A DNA stretch of 64,000 bases, from positions 94,303-158,302 of the forward strand of contig NZ_JAAGVY010000005.1 in NCBI RefSeq assembly GCF_010686655.1. The letters run 5' to 3'. Shown here one piece after another: positions 47,568 through 57,800 of the stretch (position 1 is the stretch's first letter; every line of letters begins with the position of its first letter). The translations under genes were made by a program, and so were the position numbers. Source of the DNA: Cryomorpha ignava (GTDB taxonomy: Bacteria; Bacteroidota; Bacteroidia; Flavobacteriales_D; Cryomorphaceae). The notes under the pieces were generated by a model that saw nothing but the letters and a program-made list of their open reading frames with translations, was not told the origin of the DNA and did no database searches.

Positions 47568-48638
47568 ATGACAGAACCACCAAAGAGTAAAATAAGGAAT
47601 TATTCCACCGGCATTGGCATTATGTCCGGTACTTCTTTAGATGGGATAGATTTAGCTTTATGCAAATTTTCAAATAGTTATACCTTTGATCTCTTGAATT
47701 TTAAGACTGTTTCATACTCGCACAAGTGGAAAAAGAAATTGGAATCTGCTCATCACTTAAGTGGAATAGAATTGCGATTGTTAGAAATAGAGTATTCGAG
47801 ATATACGGCTTCTTTCGTTTTAGAACTATTGAAAGAGACAGGTCAAAACGTCGATTTTATAGCTTGTCATGGGCACACAATATTTCATCAGCCCGAAAAC
47901 AATCTTACTTACCAAATGATAGATGGGAGTATTTTGGCTGCCCTTTCGGGAATAACGACCGTTTGTGACTTTCGATCTGGCGATGTGGCTCTCGGCGGGC
48001 AGGGAGCGCCACTCGTACCAATCGGCGACGCATTATTGTTTGGAGAATATGAAGCCTGCTTAAATTTAGGTGGTTTTGCAAATATGAGTTACGAAGAAGC
48101 AGGAAAAAGAATTGCTTATGATATTTCGCCAGCCAATTTATTGCTCAACGAGCTGGCAAGTCGCGAAGGTTTAGATTATGATAAGAATGGGGACTTGGCT
48201 CGTTCGGGAAAGATTATTATGCCGCTACTGGAAAAACTCAACTCCTTAGAATTTTATGGAGCGCAACCTCCCAAATCGCTTGGCCGCGAATGGCTTGAAG
48301 AAAAAATATTACCATTCATAAAAATGGGCACCACCCGTGATTTACTCGCTACAGCTGTGGCTCATATTTCTGATCAAATTTCCCATTCTTTAAACCAATC
48401 TGCTGCAAGCGGAAAAGTACTCGTAACGGGTGGAGGCGCGCACAACACCTATTTAATGGAATGCATTTCTCAAAAATCAAATCTGAAAATAGAAATTCCA
48501 TCCGCTAAGATTATTGATGCTAAAGAAGCCATTGTGTTTGCCCTTTTAGGAAAATTGCGCTTAGAAAACAAAACAAACATCTTGTCGTCAGTTACGGGAG
48601 CAAGCCACGACAGTTGCGGAGGGGCGGTGCACCATTGA
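47568..48638 (+). CDS. anmK: Anhydro-N-acetylmuramic acid kinase
   Basis: The 356-residue protein begins its core with IGIMSGTSLDGIDLALCKF, followed by ACHGHTIFHQPE, DFRSGDVALGGQGAPLVPIGDALLF, NLGGFANMSY, and VLVTGGGAHNTYLM, all AnmK signatures. It phosphorylates anhydro-MurNAc for peptidoglycan recycling. It is divergent from the acyl-CoA dehydrogenase gene with very little space between. Confidence 0.95.
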   Translation: MTEPPKSKIRNYSTGIGIMSGTSLDGIDLALCKFSNSYTFDLLNFKTVSYSHKWKKKLESAHHLSGIELRLLEIEYSRYTASFVLELLKETGQNVDFIACHGHTIFHQPENNLTYQMIDGSILAALSGITTVCDFRSGDVALGGQGAPLVPIGDALLFGEYEACLNLGGFANMSYEEAGKRIAYDISPANLLLNELASREGLDYDKNGDLARSGKIIMPLLEKLNSLEFYGAQPPKSLGREWLEEKILPFIKMGTTRDLLATAVAHISDQISHSLNQSAASGKVLVTGGGAHNTYLMECISQKSNLKIEIPSAKIIDAKEAIVFALLGKLRLENKTNILSSVTGASHDSCGGAVHH

Positions 48639-48703
48639 TGCTAATTTTGTTAACGAACAAACTAAGATATCAACTAAAATTACCCCAACCATTTCTCTTT
48701 TGA

Positions 48704-48711
48704 TATATTTG
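48704..48711 (+). promoter_or_regulatory. TATATTTG, -7 box candidate for the amino-acid dehydrogenase gene
   Basis: The octamer fits TAnnTTTG and is 26 bp before the ATG at 48738. No clear TTTG at the -33 distance. Confidence 0.4.
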
Positions 48712-48737
48712 CAAAATTTTGAAACCATTTTTTAAAT

Positions 48738-49964
48738 ATGCGCGAGCTTTTACAGAAGTTTGAAAACAAGAAACCCGAGATCGTCTTTGAATGGAATGAT
48801 GCCGAAACAGAAGCCCGTGGTTGGGTAGTAATCAATTCTTTGAGAGGCGGAGCCGCCGGTGGCGGAACAAGAATGCGACCGGGACTTGACAAGCGCGAAG
48901 TGGAATCGCTCGCCAAGACTATGGAAGTTAAATTTTCCGTTTCGGGACCTCCAATCGGTGGTGCTAAAAGTGGAATAGATTTCGATCCTCAAGATCCGCG
49001 AAAGCGAGGAGTTCTTGAGCGCTGGTTTAAAGTCGTAACTCCACTGCTTAAAAATTATTACGGAACCGGAGGCGATTTAAATATTGACGAAATACACGAG
49101 GTAATTCCAATTACTGAAGATTACGGCGTATGGCACCCGCAAGAAGGTGTTGTAACAGGTCATTTCCACGCCCGTGAAAACGAAAAAATTCAGCAGATTG
49201 GCCAATTGAGAATGGGTGTTTCTAAAGTAGTTGAAGACCCTAAATTCACTCCAGACCCAGCAAAAAAATACGTTATTGCCGATATGATTACCGGTTACGG
49301 AGTGGCCATGAGCGTAATGCATTATTACGACCTTCGTGGAGATTCTTACCGCGGCAAAAGAGCTATTATACAAGGCTGGGGAAATGTAGGAGCAGCGGCG
49401 GCTTATTATTTAGCGCAGGCAGGAGTAAAAGTTGTAGGAATTGTAGATACAGCCGGCGGAATAATCAATACAGAAGGCCTTACAGCCAAAGAAGTAACAC
49501 AGTTATTCATTGAGAAAGTCGGAAATAAGCTAAGTGCTGGTAACCTTATGAGCTTTGACGAGGTAAATAATAAAGTCTGGGATACACCAGCAGAAATTTT
49601 TCTGCCCTGTGCAGCATCCCGACTGGTAACCCAAAATCAGGTAGATAGAATGGTTAAAGCCGGTCTTGAAGTAATAGCTTGTGGAGCGAACGTACCGTTT
49701 GCCGATGCTGAAATTTTCTTTGGACCAATTATGGCCGATGCTGACAAAAAAATAAGCATAATTCCTGATTTTGTTTCTAACTGTGGTATGGCCCGCGTAT
49801 TTGCCTACTGCATGGAAAAAAACGTAGAATTAAGCGATGAAGCAATTTTTGCGGATACCTCTAATACGATTAAGCGCGCTCTTGAAGAGATTTATAAACG
49901 CAATAAGACCAATATTAACCTTGCAGAGACCGGATTTGAAATCGCCCTCGAGCAACTCATCTAA
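48738..49964 (+). CDS. Glu/Leu/Phe/Val dehydrogenase family enzyme
   Basis: The 408-residue protein has the dimerisation domain with GGAAGGGTRMRPG, MEVKFSVSGPPIGGAKSGI (Lys65 and Lys77 expected at the active site), then GGDLNIDE. The Rossmann domain carries IIQGWGNVGAAAAYYLAQAGVKVVGIVD, followed by the E-FLPCAA and VIACGANVPF segments. It oxidatively deaminates an amino acid with NAD or NADP; substrate specificity cannot be read safely. It is 3 bp from nhaD and is probably co-transcribed. Confidence 0.9.
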   Translation: MRELLQKFENKKPEIVFEWNDAETEARGWVVINSLRGGAAGGGTRMRPGLDKREVESLAKTMEVKFSVSGPPIGGAKSGIDFDPQDPRKRGVLERWFKVVTPLLKNYYGTGGDLNIDEIHEVIPITEDYGVWHPQEGVVTGHFHARENEKIQQIGQLRMGVSKVVEDPKFTPDPAKKYVIADMITGYGVAMSVMHYYDLRGDSYRGKRAIIQGWGNVGAAAAYYLAQAGVKVVGIVDTAGGIINTEGLTAKEVTQLFIEKVGNKLSAGNLMSFDEVNNKVWDTPAEIFLPCAASRLVTQNQVDRMVKAGLEVIACGANVPFADAEIFFGPIMADADKKISIIPDFVSNCGMARVFAYCMEKNVELSDEAIFADTSNTIKRALEEIYKRNKTNINLAETGFEIALEQLI

Positions 49965-49967
49965 AAC

Positions 49968-51329
49968 ATGGAAGCAGCAATAATTATTGTTTTTGTTCTA
50001 GGCTATCTTGCTATAGCCCTGGAGCACCCCCTACGTATTGATAAAGCAGCATCGGCACTAATACTCGGAGTATTGTGTTGGACGATATTTGTTCTTGGAA
50101 TAGATGTTATTCCGGAATTTCTCCAGCATGAGCTTTCGTTTTTCTTAGATCAAAATGCTCATCTTGCCGAAAGCGAAATAATGCCCATGTTTCTGGAGTC
50201 GCGCCTGCTGCATCACTTAAGCGAAATTGCGAGCATTCTCTTTTTCCTTATGGGGGCTATGACAATTGTAGAAACCATTGATGCACACGAAGGTTTCCGC
50301 ATAATTACCGAAAAAATCAGAACGACCAATAAGGTAAAGCTGCTGTGGATAGTGAGTATTCTTACTTTCTTTTTAAGTGCTGTATTAGATAACCTTACCA
50401 CAACAATCGTTATGGTTTCGCTGCTGCGAAAATTAATTTCCGATAAGGAAACACGGTGGTTTTACGTGGGGTTTGTAATCATTGCGGCTAATGCCGGAGG
50501 AGCCTGGTCGCCAATTGGTGATGTAACTACAACCATGCTTTGGATTAAAAAGCAAATACCCGATGTACCCAGTATTGTTCAGCACGTATTTTTGCCAAGT
50601 GTTGCTACAATTGTCGTTCCGCTTGCGTACCTGAGCTATAAAATGAAAGGCAACCTTGTTAGACCTGAAGCGAGAGAAAAGGGCAATGGAGATATATCGA
50701 TCTCAAAGAAGGATCGGAACGTAGTTTTCTTTATGGGAATCGCCGGATTATTGTTTGTTCCTGTTTTTAAAACTGTGACTCACCTACCCCCATTTATGGG
50801 AATGATGTTTAGCCTTGGTGTGCTGTGGGTTGCCACCGAAATATTGCATGGCCGAAAACTTTTGACTCAAAAAAGACACCTTTCTATTCTCTCAACCCTG
50901 CGTCGTATTGATATGCCTTCGGTGCTTTTCTTTCTCGGTATTCTGCTGGGGGTAGCAGCGCTGCAAGAAGTAGGTACGCTCCGCAATTTGGCTGCTTTCC
51001 TCGATGAGTCCATCGGAAATATATACGTTATAAATATTGCAATAGGCCTTCTTTCAGCTATTGTAGATAACGTTCCGCTGGTAGCTGCCGCCCAGGGTAT
51101 GTACGAAATTGCTGCCACCGGGCCATTTGCTGCAGATGGAATATTCTGGCTATTTTTGGCCTATTGTGCCGGTACCGGTGGAAGTGTTTTGATTATTGGA
51201 TCTGCCGCCGGAGTAGCGGCTATGGGTCTGGAGCGCATCGATTTTATATGGTATTTGAAAAAGATGTCGTTGCTGGCTTTGATAGGCTATGGCGCCGGTG
51301 CAGCTTTATTCATACTCATCCATGTATAA
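49968..51329 (+). CDS. nhaD: Sodium/proton antiporter NhaD
   Basis: The 453-residue membrane protein has around a dozen hydrophobic segments. NhaD-type features include ALEHPLRIDKAASALILGVL at the start, LSAVLDNLTTTIVMVSLLRKL, AANAGGAWSPIGDVTTTMLW, and a second LLSAIVDNVPLVAAAQGMY in the other half. It exchanges Na+ or Li+ for protons. It starts 3 bp after the dehydrogenase stop. Confidence 0.94.
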   Translation: MEAAIIIVFVLGYLAIALEHPLRIDKAASALILGVLCWTIFVLGIDVIPEFLQHELSFFLDQNAHLAESEIMPMFLESRLLHHLSEIASILFFLMGAMTIVETIDAHEGFRIITEKIRTTNKVKLLWIVSILTFFLSAVLDNLTTTIVMVSLLRKLISDKETRWFYVGFVIIAANAGGAWSPIGDVTTTMLWIKKQIPDVPSIVQHVFLPSVATIVVPLAYLSYKMKGNLVRPEAREKGNGDISISKKDRNVVFFMGIAGLLFVPVFKTVTHLPPFMGMMFSLGVLWVATEILHGRKLLTQKRHLSILSTLRRIDMPSVLFFLGILLGVAALQEVGTLRNLAAFLDESIGNIYVINIAIGLLSAIVDNVPLVAAAQGMYEIAATGPFAADGIFWLFLAYCAGTGGSVLIIGSAAGVAAMGLERIDFIWYLKKMSLLALIGYGAGAALFILIHV

Positions 51330-51380
51330 TTTCTTTGCCACTCCTTCGTTTTATTAAAAAACCTGCTTTATCATTGTGAT

Positions 51381-52085
51381 ATGAAAATACCCTTGTTTAT
51401 GCAAATAAATCCCGGTGCGGCTGTAGCCGATACATTGGGAACCGGCGCACCTACCGAAGAAACCATTTCTATCTGGAACCTAATTGTTGAAGGTGGTTGG
51501 TATATTATGATTCCATTGGGAATTCTTTCCATACTCGCCATATACATTTTTGCCGAGAGATGGATGGCAATTGCCAAAGCTGCCAAAGAAGATAAAGACT
51601 TTATGAACCGTATAAAAGACTACGTAAGCGACGGAAAACTCGATGCTGCACGAAGCCTTTGCCATACTTCATCTACTCCCATTTCGCGGATGATCGATAA
51701 GGGTATCACCCGTATCGGAAAACCGATGGCAGATGTAAGTGCATCTATAGAAAATGTGGGAAAACTTGAGGTTTATAAACTCGAAAAAGGGCTCCCTATG
51801 CTTGCCACTGTTGCCGGGGCAGCACCAATGATTGGATTTTTAGGAACCGTTATTGGTATGATTTCTACTTTCCATGCCATGAAAATATCAGGTGCCGGTG
51901 TTGAAATTTCAGCGCTTTCGGGCGGTATTATGCAAGCTATGGTTACCACTGTAGCCGGTTTGATAATTGGTATTATTGCTTACATAGCATACAACACACT
52001 TGTGGTTCGTGTAGATAAAGTGGTGAATACTTTAGAATCTCGTTCTATAGAATTTATTGACCTGCTCGAAGAGCCGGGAAAATAA
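51381..52085 (+). CDS. exbB: ExbB/TolQ-family proton channel subunit
   Basis: The 234-residue protein has three membrane segments (about 30-55, 130-155 and 175-200). Family motifs are LGTVIGMISTFHAM and ALSGGIMQAMVTTVAGLIIGIIAYIAYN. With ExbD it converts proton flow into energy for TonB-dependent transport. It heads the exbB-exbD-tonB-folC cluster. Confidence 0.92.
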   Translation: MKIPLFMQINPGAAVADTLGTGAPTEETISIWNLIVEGGWYIMIPLGILSILAIYIFAERWMAIAKAAKEDKDFMNRIKDYVSDGKLDAARSLCHTSSTPISRMIDKGITRIGKPMADVSASIENVGKLEVYKLEKGLPMLATVAGAAPMIGFLGTVIGMISTFHAMKISGAGVEISALSGGIMQAMVTTVAGLIIGIIAYIAYNTLVVRVDKVVNTLESRSIEFIDLLEEPGK

Positions 52086-52124
52086 GTTCACGAGAAAAAT
52101 AACACAACTAAAAGCTACTAAATA

Positions 52125-52517
52125 ATGAACTTAAGATCACGAAATAAGGTTGACCCAAGTTTCTCCATGTCGTCTATGACCGATCTGGTGTTTTTGCTTT
52201 TAATATTCTTCATTATTGTTTCTACACTTGTTAGCCCTTATGCCCTTCCGGTAGATTTGCCTGTGAGCGACAATCAAACAAAAGAAAAACAAAACGTAGC
52301 CTTGCGTATTGATAAGGACCTTGTTTTCTCGGTCAATAATAAAATTATCAATCCATCGATACTGGAAACCGAACTCGAAAATAGTTTGAGCTCCGTAACC
52401 GATCCAAGCATTGTATTTCACGTAGATCAGGCAGTGCCCACCGGAGAAACTGTGAAAGTGCTTGACATTGCAAAACGGCACAAATGGAAGATTGTATTGG
52501 CTACTAAGCCGAAATAA
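52125..52517 (+). CDS. exbD: ExbD/TolR-family proton channel subunit
   Basis: The 130-residue protein has one membrane helix preceded by the essential Asp in SMTDLVFLLLIFFIIVSTLV, and a periplasmic domain with the IDKDLVFSVNN pattern. It partners with the ExbB-like protein 39 bp upstream. Confidence 0.92.
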   Translation: MNLRSRNKVDPSFSMSSMTDLVFLLLIFFIIVSTLVSPYALPVDLPVSDNQTKEKQNVALRIDKDLVFSVNNKIINPSILETELENSLSSVTDPSIVFHVDQAVPTGETVKVLDIAKRHKWKIVLATKPK

Positions 52518-52593
52518 GTATATTTGAATACGTGGTTTTCCTTTTGAGGAAATGTGCACACGCGGGATTTCACGAATTTAATCTAATTTAAAA

Positions 52594-53400
52594 ATGGTAG
52601 ATCAAACCGAAAAAAACAGAAAGCGCAAAGCGATAATTGTTACGGTAGTATTTCACGCGATAGCCATTTTGCTGTTTTTATTTTTTGGACTCACGCAGCC
52701 CAACCCCCTTCCTGAAGAACAGGGAGCCTCAATAGAATTTGGGTGGGATGAATCTGCCAGTGGCAATTTCGTTGCCGATGTTCAAACGCCAGACCCGGCT
52801 CCACAAGAGGATCAGCAACAAACCCCGGAGCCCGAATCTGTTGAAGAAACTCCAGTAGATGAAGTTGTAACTGACGAATCCAGCGAAATTGCTGTACCAA
52901 AAGTAGAAGAAAAACCAAAGCCTAAACCCAAACCAAAGGATCCGAAACCCACACCAAAACCAGTGGAAGAACCTAAGCCTACAATAGATGATAAGTTGAA
53001 AGGCGCACTTGAATCGCTTAAAAACCCATCGGGCGGCGGCGGAAGCCAGGGCGACAAAACAGGAGAAGGCGATCAGGGCGATCCTAAAGGAACTACAGGT
53101 AGCGGCGCACTTGGTGGGGGTAGTGGCAGCTGGCAGCTGGATGGCCGAAGTATGTTGCCAGGCTATGGAACCAAAATAAAAACAACTACAGAAGAGGGAA
53201 TTGTGGTTCTCAATATTTGGGTTGACAGAAATGGAAAGGTTACAAAAGTACAACCCAATTTGCGTGAATCGAATACGACATCCCAATACCTCATTAATCT
53301 GGCAACCAACGATGTGCTCAATAATTTTAAATATAACGGAGACCCAAAAGCTTCCATTGAGCAACGCGGAAAAGTACGTTACGATTTCCGACTGAAATAA
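52594..53400 (+). CDS. tonB: TonB-like energy transducer
   Basis: The 268-residue protein has one N-terminal membrane helix (AIIVTVVFHAIAILLFLFFGL), a long periplasmic linker rich in Pro, Lys and Glu (KPKPKPKPKDPKPTPKP), a Gly-rich stretch (about 145-180), and a C-terminal TonB-like fold (EEGIVVLNIWVDRNGKVTKVQPN). It couples the ExbB-ExbD motor to outer-membrane receptors. Its stop overlaps the folC start (TAATG). Confidence 0.85.
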   Translation: MVDQTEKNRKRKAIIVTVVFHAIAILLFLFFGLTQPNPLPEEQGASIEFGWDESASGNFVADVQTPDPAPQEDQQQTPEPESVEETPVDEVVTDESSEIAVPKVEEKPKPKPKPKDPKPTPKPVEEPKPTIDDKLKGALESLKNPSGGGGSQGDKTGEGDQGDPKGTTGSGALGGGSGSWQLDGRSMLPGYGTKIKTTTEEGIVVLNIWVDRNGKVTKVQPNLRESNTTSQYLINLATNDVLNNFKYNGDPKASIEQRGKVRYDFRLK

Positions 53401-54614
53401 TGAATTATCAGGAAACGGTTGACTACCTCTTTAGCCAGCTTCCCATGTTTCAACGTGTTGGTGCAGCCGCCTATAAAGCCGATTTAAGCAATACCATCGC
53501 CCTTTGTGAATTGATGGGCAATCCGCAAAACGAATTTCGGTCTATACATATCGCCGGCACAAATGGTAAAGGATCTGTAAGCTCTACTCTCGCATCTATT
53601 TATGCGACCTGTGGCTATAAAACCGGACTTTTTACTTCGCCTCATCTCAAAGATTACCGCGAGCGAATGCGGATAAACGGCGAAATGATTCCAGAAAAAT
53701 TTGTGGTAGACTTTGTTGAAAAATACCGCCACGCTGCCGCGGAACTAAAACCATCTTTTTTTGAATTCACCTGTGCCATGGCTTTTGCCTGGTTTGCAGA
53801 AGAGCTAATAGACATGGCTATACTCGAAGTGGGTATGGGCGGAAGACTCGACTCAACTAATGTAGTAACACCAGATATTGCTGTAATAACCTCTATTGGT
53901 TACGACCATCAGCAATTTTTGGGTGAAACCCTTGAAGCTATTGCCGCAGAAAAAGGTGGGATAATTAAGCCGGAAGTTCCTGTAGTGATCGGTCATAATA
54001 TCTTGAGTGTTCAGGAAGTGTTTGGTAAAATCGCCAATCTGCGAAAAGCTCCAATCTATTTTTCGCGTTCTTCTTCGGCAGAATTTGCTACTGACCTTCA
54101 AGGCTCTTACCAACTCGAAAATATGCGTACCGTCTCGCGTGTAATTGATGTCGCAAAAAAGCTGGGACATAACATTACGCAGGATTGTGTTGAAAAGGGT
54201 GCCCTAAACGTAAAGAAAAACACCAGCTTACGCGGAAGATGGGAAACTATTGGCGAGAACCCCCGAATTATTACTGACGTTGGTCACAATGAAGGCGGAG
54301 TGCGAATGGTTGTTGAGATGTTGAGCAAACAAAGCTTTGTACGTCTTCACATAGTCTGGGGAATGGTTGGCGACAAAGATGCAAAAACGATACTCGCTCT
54401 ATTACCCACCAGCGCGACTTATTATTGGTGCAAACCAGATGTGCCTCGCGGAAAAGATTTACGCGAACTAAGCCAGGAGGCTTTGAAGTTTTCGCTTGAG
54501 GGCAAGGAATATCCATCGGTGCAAGCCGCATTGGCTGAAGCCAAAAAGAAGGCCTTAATGAACGATTTAATATTTGTAGGAGGAAGCGTATTTGTAGTTG
54601 CCGAGGTGATTTAA
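53400..54614 (+). CDS. folC: Bifunctional dihydrofolate/folylpolyglutamate synthase
   Basis: The 404-residue protein has the Mur-ligase-type fold: nucleotide loop IAGTNGKGSV at 51-60, LFTSPHLKDYRERMRING, EVGMGGRLDSTNV, ITSIGYDHQQFLG and DVGHNEGG. It adds glutamates to folates. It overlaps the tonB stop by one base, so it is translationally coupled to the transport genes. Confidence 0.94.
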   Translation: MNYQETVDYLFSQLPMFQRVGAAAYKADLSNTIALCELMGNPQNEFRSIHIAGTNGKGSVSSTLASIYATCGYKTGLFTSPHLKDYRERMRINGEMIPEKFVVDFVEKYRHAAAELKPSFFEFTCAMAFAWFAEELIDMAILEVGMGGRLDSTNVVTPDIAVITSIGYDHQQFLGETLEAIAAEKGGIIKPEVPVVIGHNILSVQEVFGKIANLRKAPIYFSRSSSAEFATDLQGSYQLENMRTVSRVIDVAKKLGHNITQDCVEKGALNVKKNTSLRGRWETIGENPRIITDVGHNEGGVRMVVEMLSKQSFVRLHIVWGMVGDKDAKTILALLPTSATYYWCKPDVPRGKDLRELSQEALKFSLEGKEYPSVQAALAEAKKKALMNDLIFVGGSVFVVAEVI

Positions 54615-54819
54615 TTATCCTCTGCTTAACTAGCTTCATCTGATTTAAATACGATTTCAACCTTAAGTAATTTGCGTTCTAATGCTTATTTCGCGCCAAT
54701 ATGTCATGATTCTATCTTATGGTATCATTTCTGAAAGGTATTGTGAAATATTAATGTGCTTTTCGATCTGAAATAAATACCTTTATCCTCTTTAAATCGA
54801 AGCAAGAAAACACTGTTAT

Positions 54820-57800
54820 ATGCTGGGTTCAATTACCAATACATTAAAGAAAATATTTGGCGACAAGTCAGATAAAGACATAAAAGTAAGTATGCCGCTG
54901 GTGAATAAATCGAATGAGATTTTCGCCACGCTCAAAGACATAAGCAACGATGAGTTACGCGCCAGAACGACATCTCTTAAAGCAAAAATAAAAGAAGCTA
55001 CCAAGGCGGGCGAAGAAGAGATTGATGCGCTAAACAAGCAGGTAGCAGACAATCCGCAGATGGAAATCCCCGATAAGGAAGCCATTTTTAAGCAAGTCGA
55101 TGACCTTACTAAGAAAATTGATGAGACAATAGAATCGGTACTTTTAGAGATACTTCCCGAAGCATTTGCCGTTGTAAAAGAAACCGCGAGTCGCTTTAAG
55201 AACAACGAAACCCTCACGGTTACAGCATCTGACTTTGACCGCGATCTTGCAGCCACACGCAGCAGCATTGAGATAGAAGGCGATAAAGCCATATGGCATA
55301 ATAAATGGCTTGCAGCCGGAACCGAAATTACTTGGGATATGGTGCACTACGATGTACAGCTCATTGGTGGTATTGCCTTGCACGAAGGAAAAGTGGCCGA
55401 GATGCAAACGGGTGAGGGTAAAACTCTTGTGGCAACACTACCCGTGTATCTTAATGCTATCGCAGGAAAAGGAGTTCACCTGGTAACGGTGAATGATTAC
55501 CTCGCACGTCGTGACTCTGAATGGATGGGTCCGCTGTACGAATTTCACGGACTTTCTGTTGACTGTATTGATAAGCACCAGCCAAATAGCGACGAACGCA
55601 GAAAAGCATATAAAAGCGACATTACTTTTGGTACCAACAACGAATTTGGTTTTGATTACCTCCGCGATAATATGGCCACGACTCCAGAGAGGCTCGTTCA
55701 GCGCAAGCACCATTACGCCATTGTCGATGAGGTTGACTCGGTATTGATTGATGATGCCCGAACACCTTTAATTATTTCGGGACCAACGCCACGCGGAGAT
55801 CAGCAGCTGTTTGACGACTTAAAAGGTCAGGTAGCCAAACTTTATTCAGCACAGCGCCAACTCGTTACGCAATTGATTACCGAGGCAAAGAAAAAACTTG
55901 GAAATTTTGAAGAAGAAAAGCCATCAAAAGACGACTTGAACGATGGTAGCCTCGCATTGTTTCGCGCTTTCCGCGGATTGCCGAAAAACAAAGCACTCAT
56001 CAAATTTCAAAGCGAGTCTGGTATAAAACAGCAAATGCTTAAAACGGAAGCTTTTTACCTGCAAGATCAGGAAAAGCAGATGCACAAGGCAGATGACGTG
56101 CTTTACTTTACAATCGACGAGAAAAATAATTCTATTGAGCTTACCGAAAAGGGTATTGAGCTTATGTCTCAAAACGTGGAAGACACTGATTTTTTTGTGC
56201 TTCCAGATATGTCGCTTGAGATTGACGATATTGATAAAAGCAGCTTAGGCGAAGACGAAAAAACAAAACAAAAAGATGAGCTATTGCGCAACTACAGCGT
56301 TAAAGCAGAGCGCATTCACACTATAAACCAATTACTTAAAGCGTATTGTCTTTTCGAAAAAGATATTGATTACGTAGTGATTGACAATAAAGTAAAAATC
56401 GTTGATGAGCAGACCGGCCGTATTATGGAAGGTCGTCGATACAGCGATGGATTGCACCAGGCTATTGAAAGTAAAGAGAGTGTAAAAGTTGAAGCTGCTA
56501 CGCAAACGTATGCTACTGTTACCCTTCAGAACTACTTTAGAATGTACCACAAACTGGCGGGTATGACCGGTACTGCAGAAACTGAAGCATCTGAACTTTG
56601 GGACATCTACGAGTTGGAAGTAATGATGATTCCCACCAATAAACCTATTGTTCGCGACGATCGTGAAGACAAAGTTTATAAAACGAAGCGAGAAAAGTAC
56701 AATGCTTCAATAGACGAGATTGTAGAACTTTCGAATGCCGGCAGACCGGTACTCGTGGGTACCACTTCGGTAGAAGTCTCTGAATTGCTAAGCCGCATGC
56801 TCGATTTGCGTCACATTAAGCACAACGTACTTAACGCGAAACTTCACGCCAGAGAGGCCGATGTAGTTGCGCAAGCCGGGAAATCTGGCGCGGTAACCAT
56901 AGCCACCAACATGGCCGGTCGTGGTACTGACATTAAGCTGGGCGAAGGTGTGAAAGCAGCGGGTGGTTTAGCCATTGTAGGTACAGAGAAACACGATTCA
57001 CGGCGTGTTGACAGACAGCTTCGTGGACGTGCAGGACGACAGGGAGACCCGGGTTCTTCGCAATTTTACATTTCGCTTGAAGATAATTTGATGCGTATTT
57101 TCGGTTCAGACCGAATTTCGAAAATGATGGACAGGCTGGGACTTAAAGAAGGTGAAGTAATTCAGCACTCCATGATTACCAAGTCTATTGAGCGCGCACA
57201 GCGTAAGGTTGAAGAAAACAACTTTGGTATTCGTAAGCGACTATTAGAATACGATGATGTAATGAACTCGCAGCGTGAGGTAATTTACAAACGTAGAAAA
57301 CACGCACTTTACGGCGACAGGTTGCAGCTCGATATTGAGAATATGTTTCGCGATGTAGCCGAGAATATTGTTGCAGCAAATCACGCATCGCGTGATTTCG
57401 ACAACTTTAAGCTTGAAATTATCCAATATCTTGGTATTAGTTCACCAATCTCGGCGGAAGATTTTGAGAATAAGAAACCCGTTGAAATAAAACAAATTGT
57501 ATATCGTGCCGCCCGAAAGCGATTTGATGACCGGGTAGAGTCTATTGCCGAAACGGCAGTTCCGATTATTAAAAATGTACACGAAACGCAAACCCAGTTT
57601 GAGAATATTGCCGTTCCATTTTCTGATGGTAAAAAAGCAATGCAGGTAGTTGTAAACATCGAAAAGTGTTTGGCATCTGAAGGTGTTGAGCTCGCTCGTG
57701 GTTTAGAAAAGAGCGTAACTCTTGCCATTATTGACAATGAGTGGAAAGAGCACTTACGTGAAATGGACGATTTGCGACAGTCTGTTCAGAACGCACGCTT

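Noticed and set aside
52729..53364. 211-residue minus frame
   Set aside because: It is antisense to tonB; the Phe/Trp-rich product reflects the Pro/Lys-rich linker.
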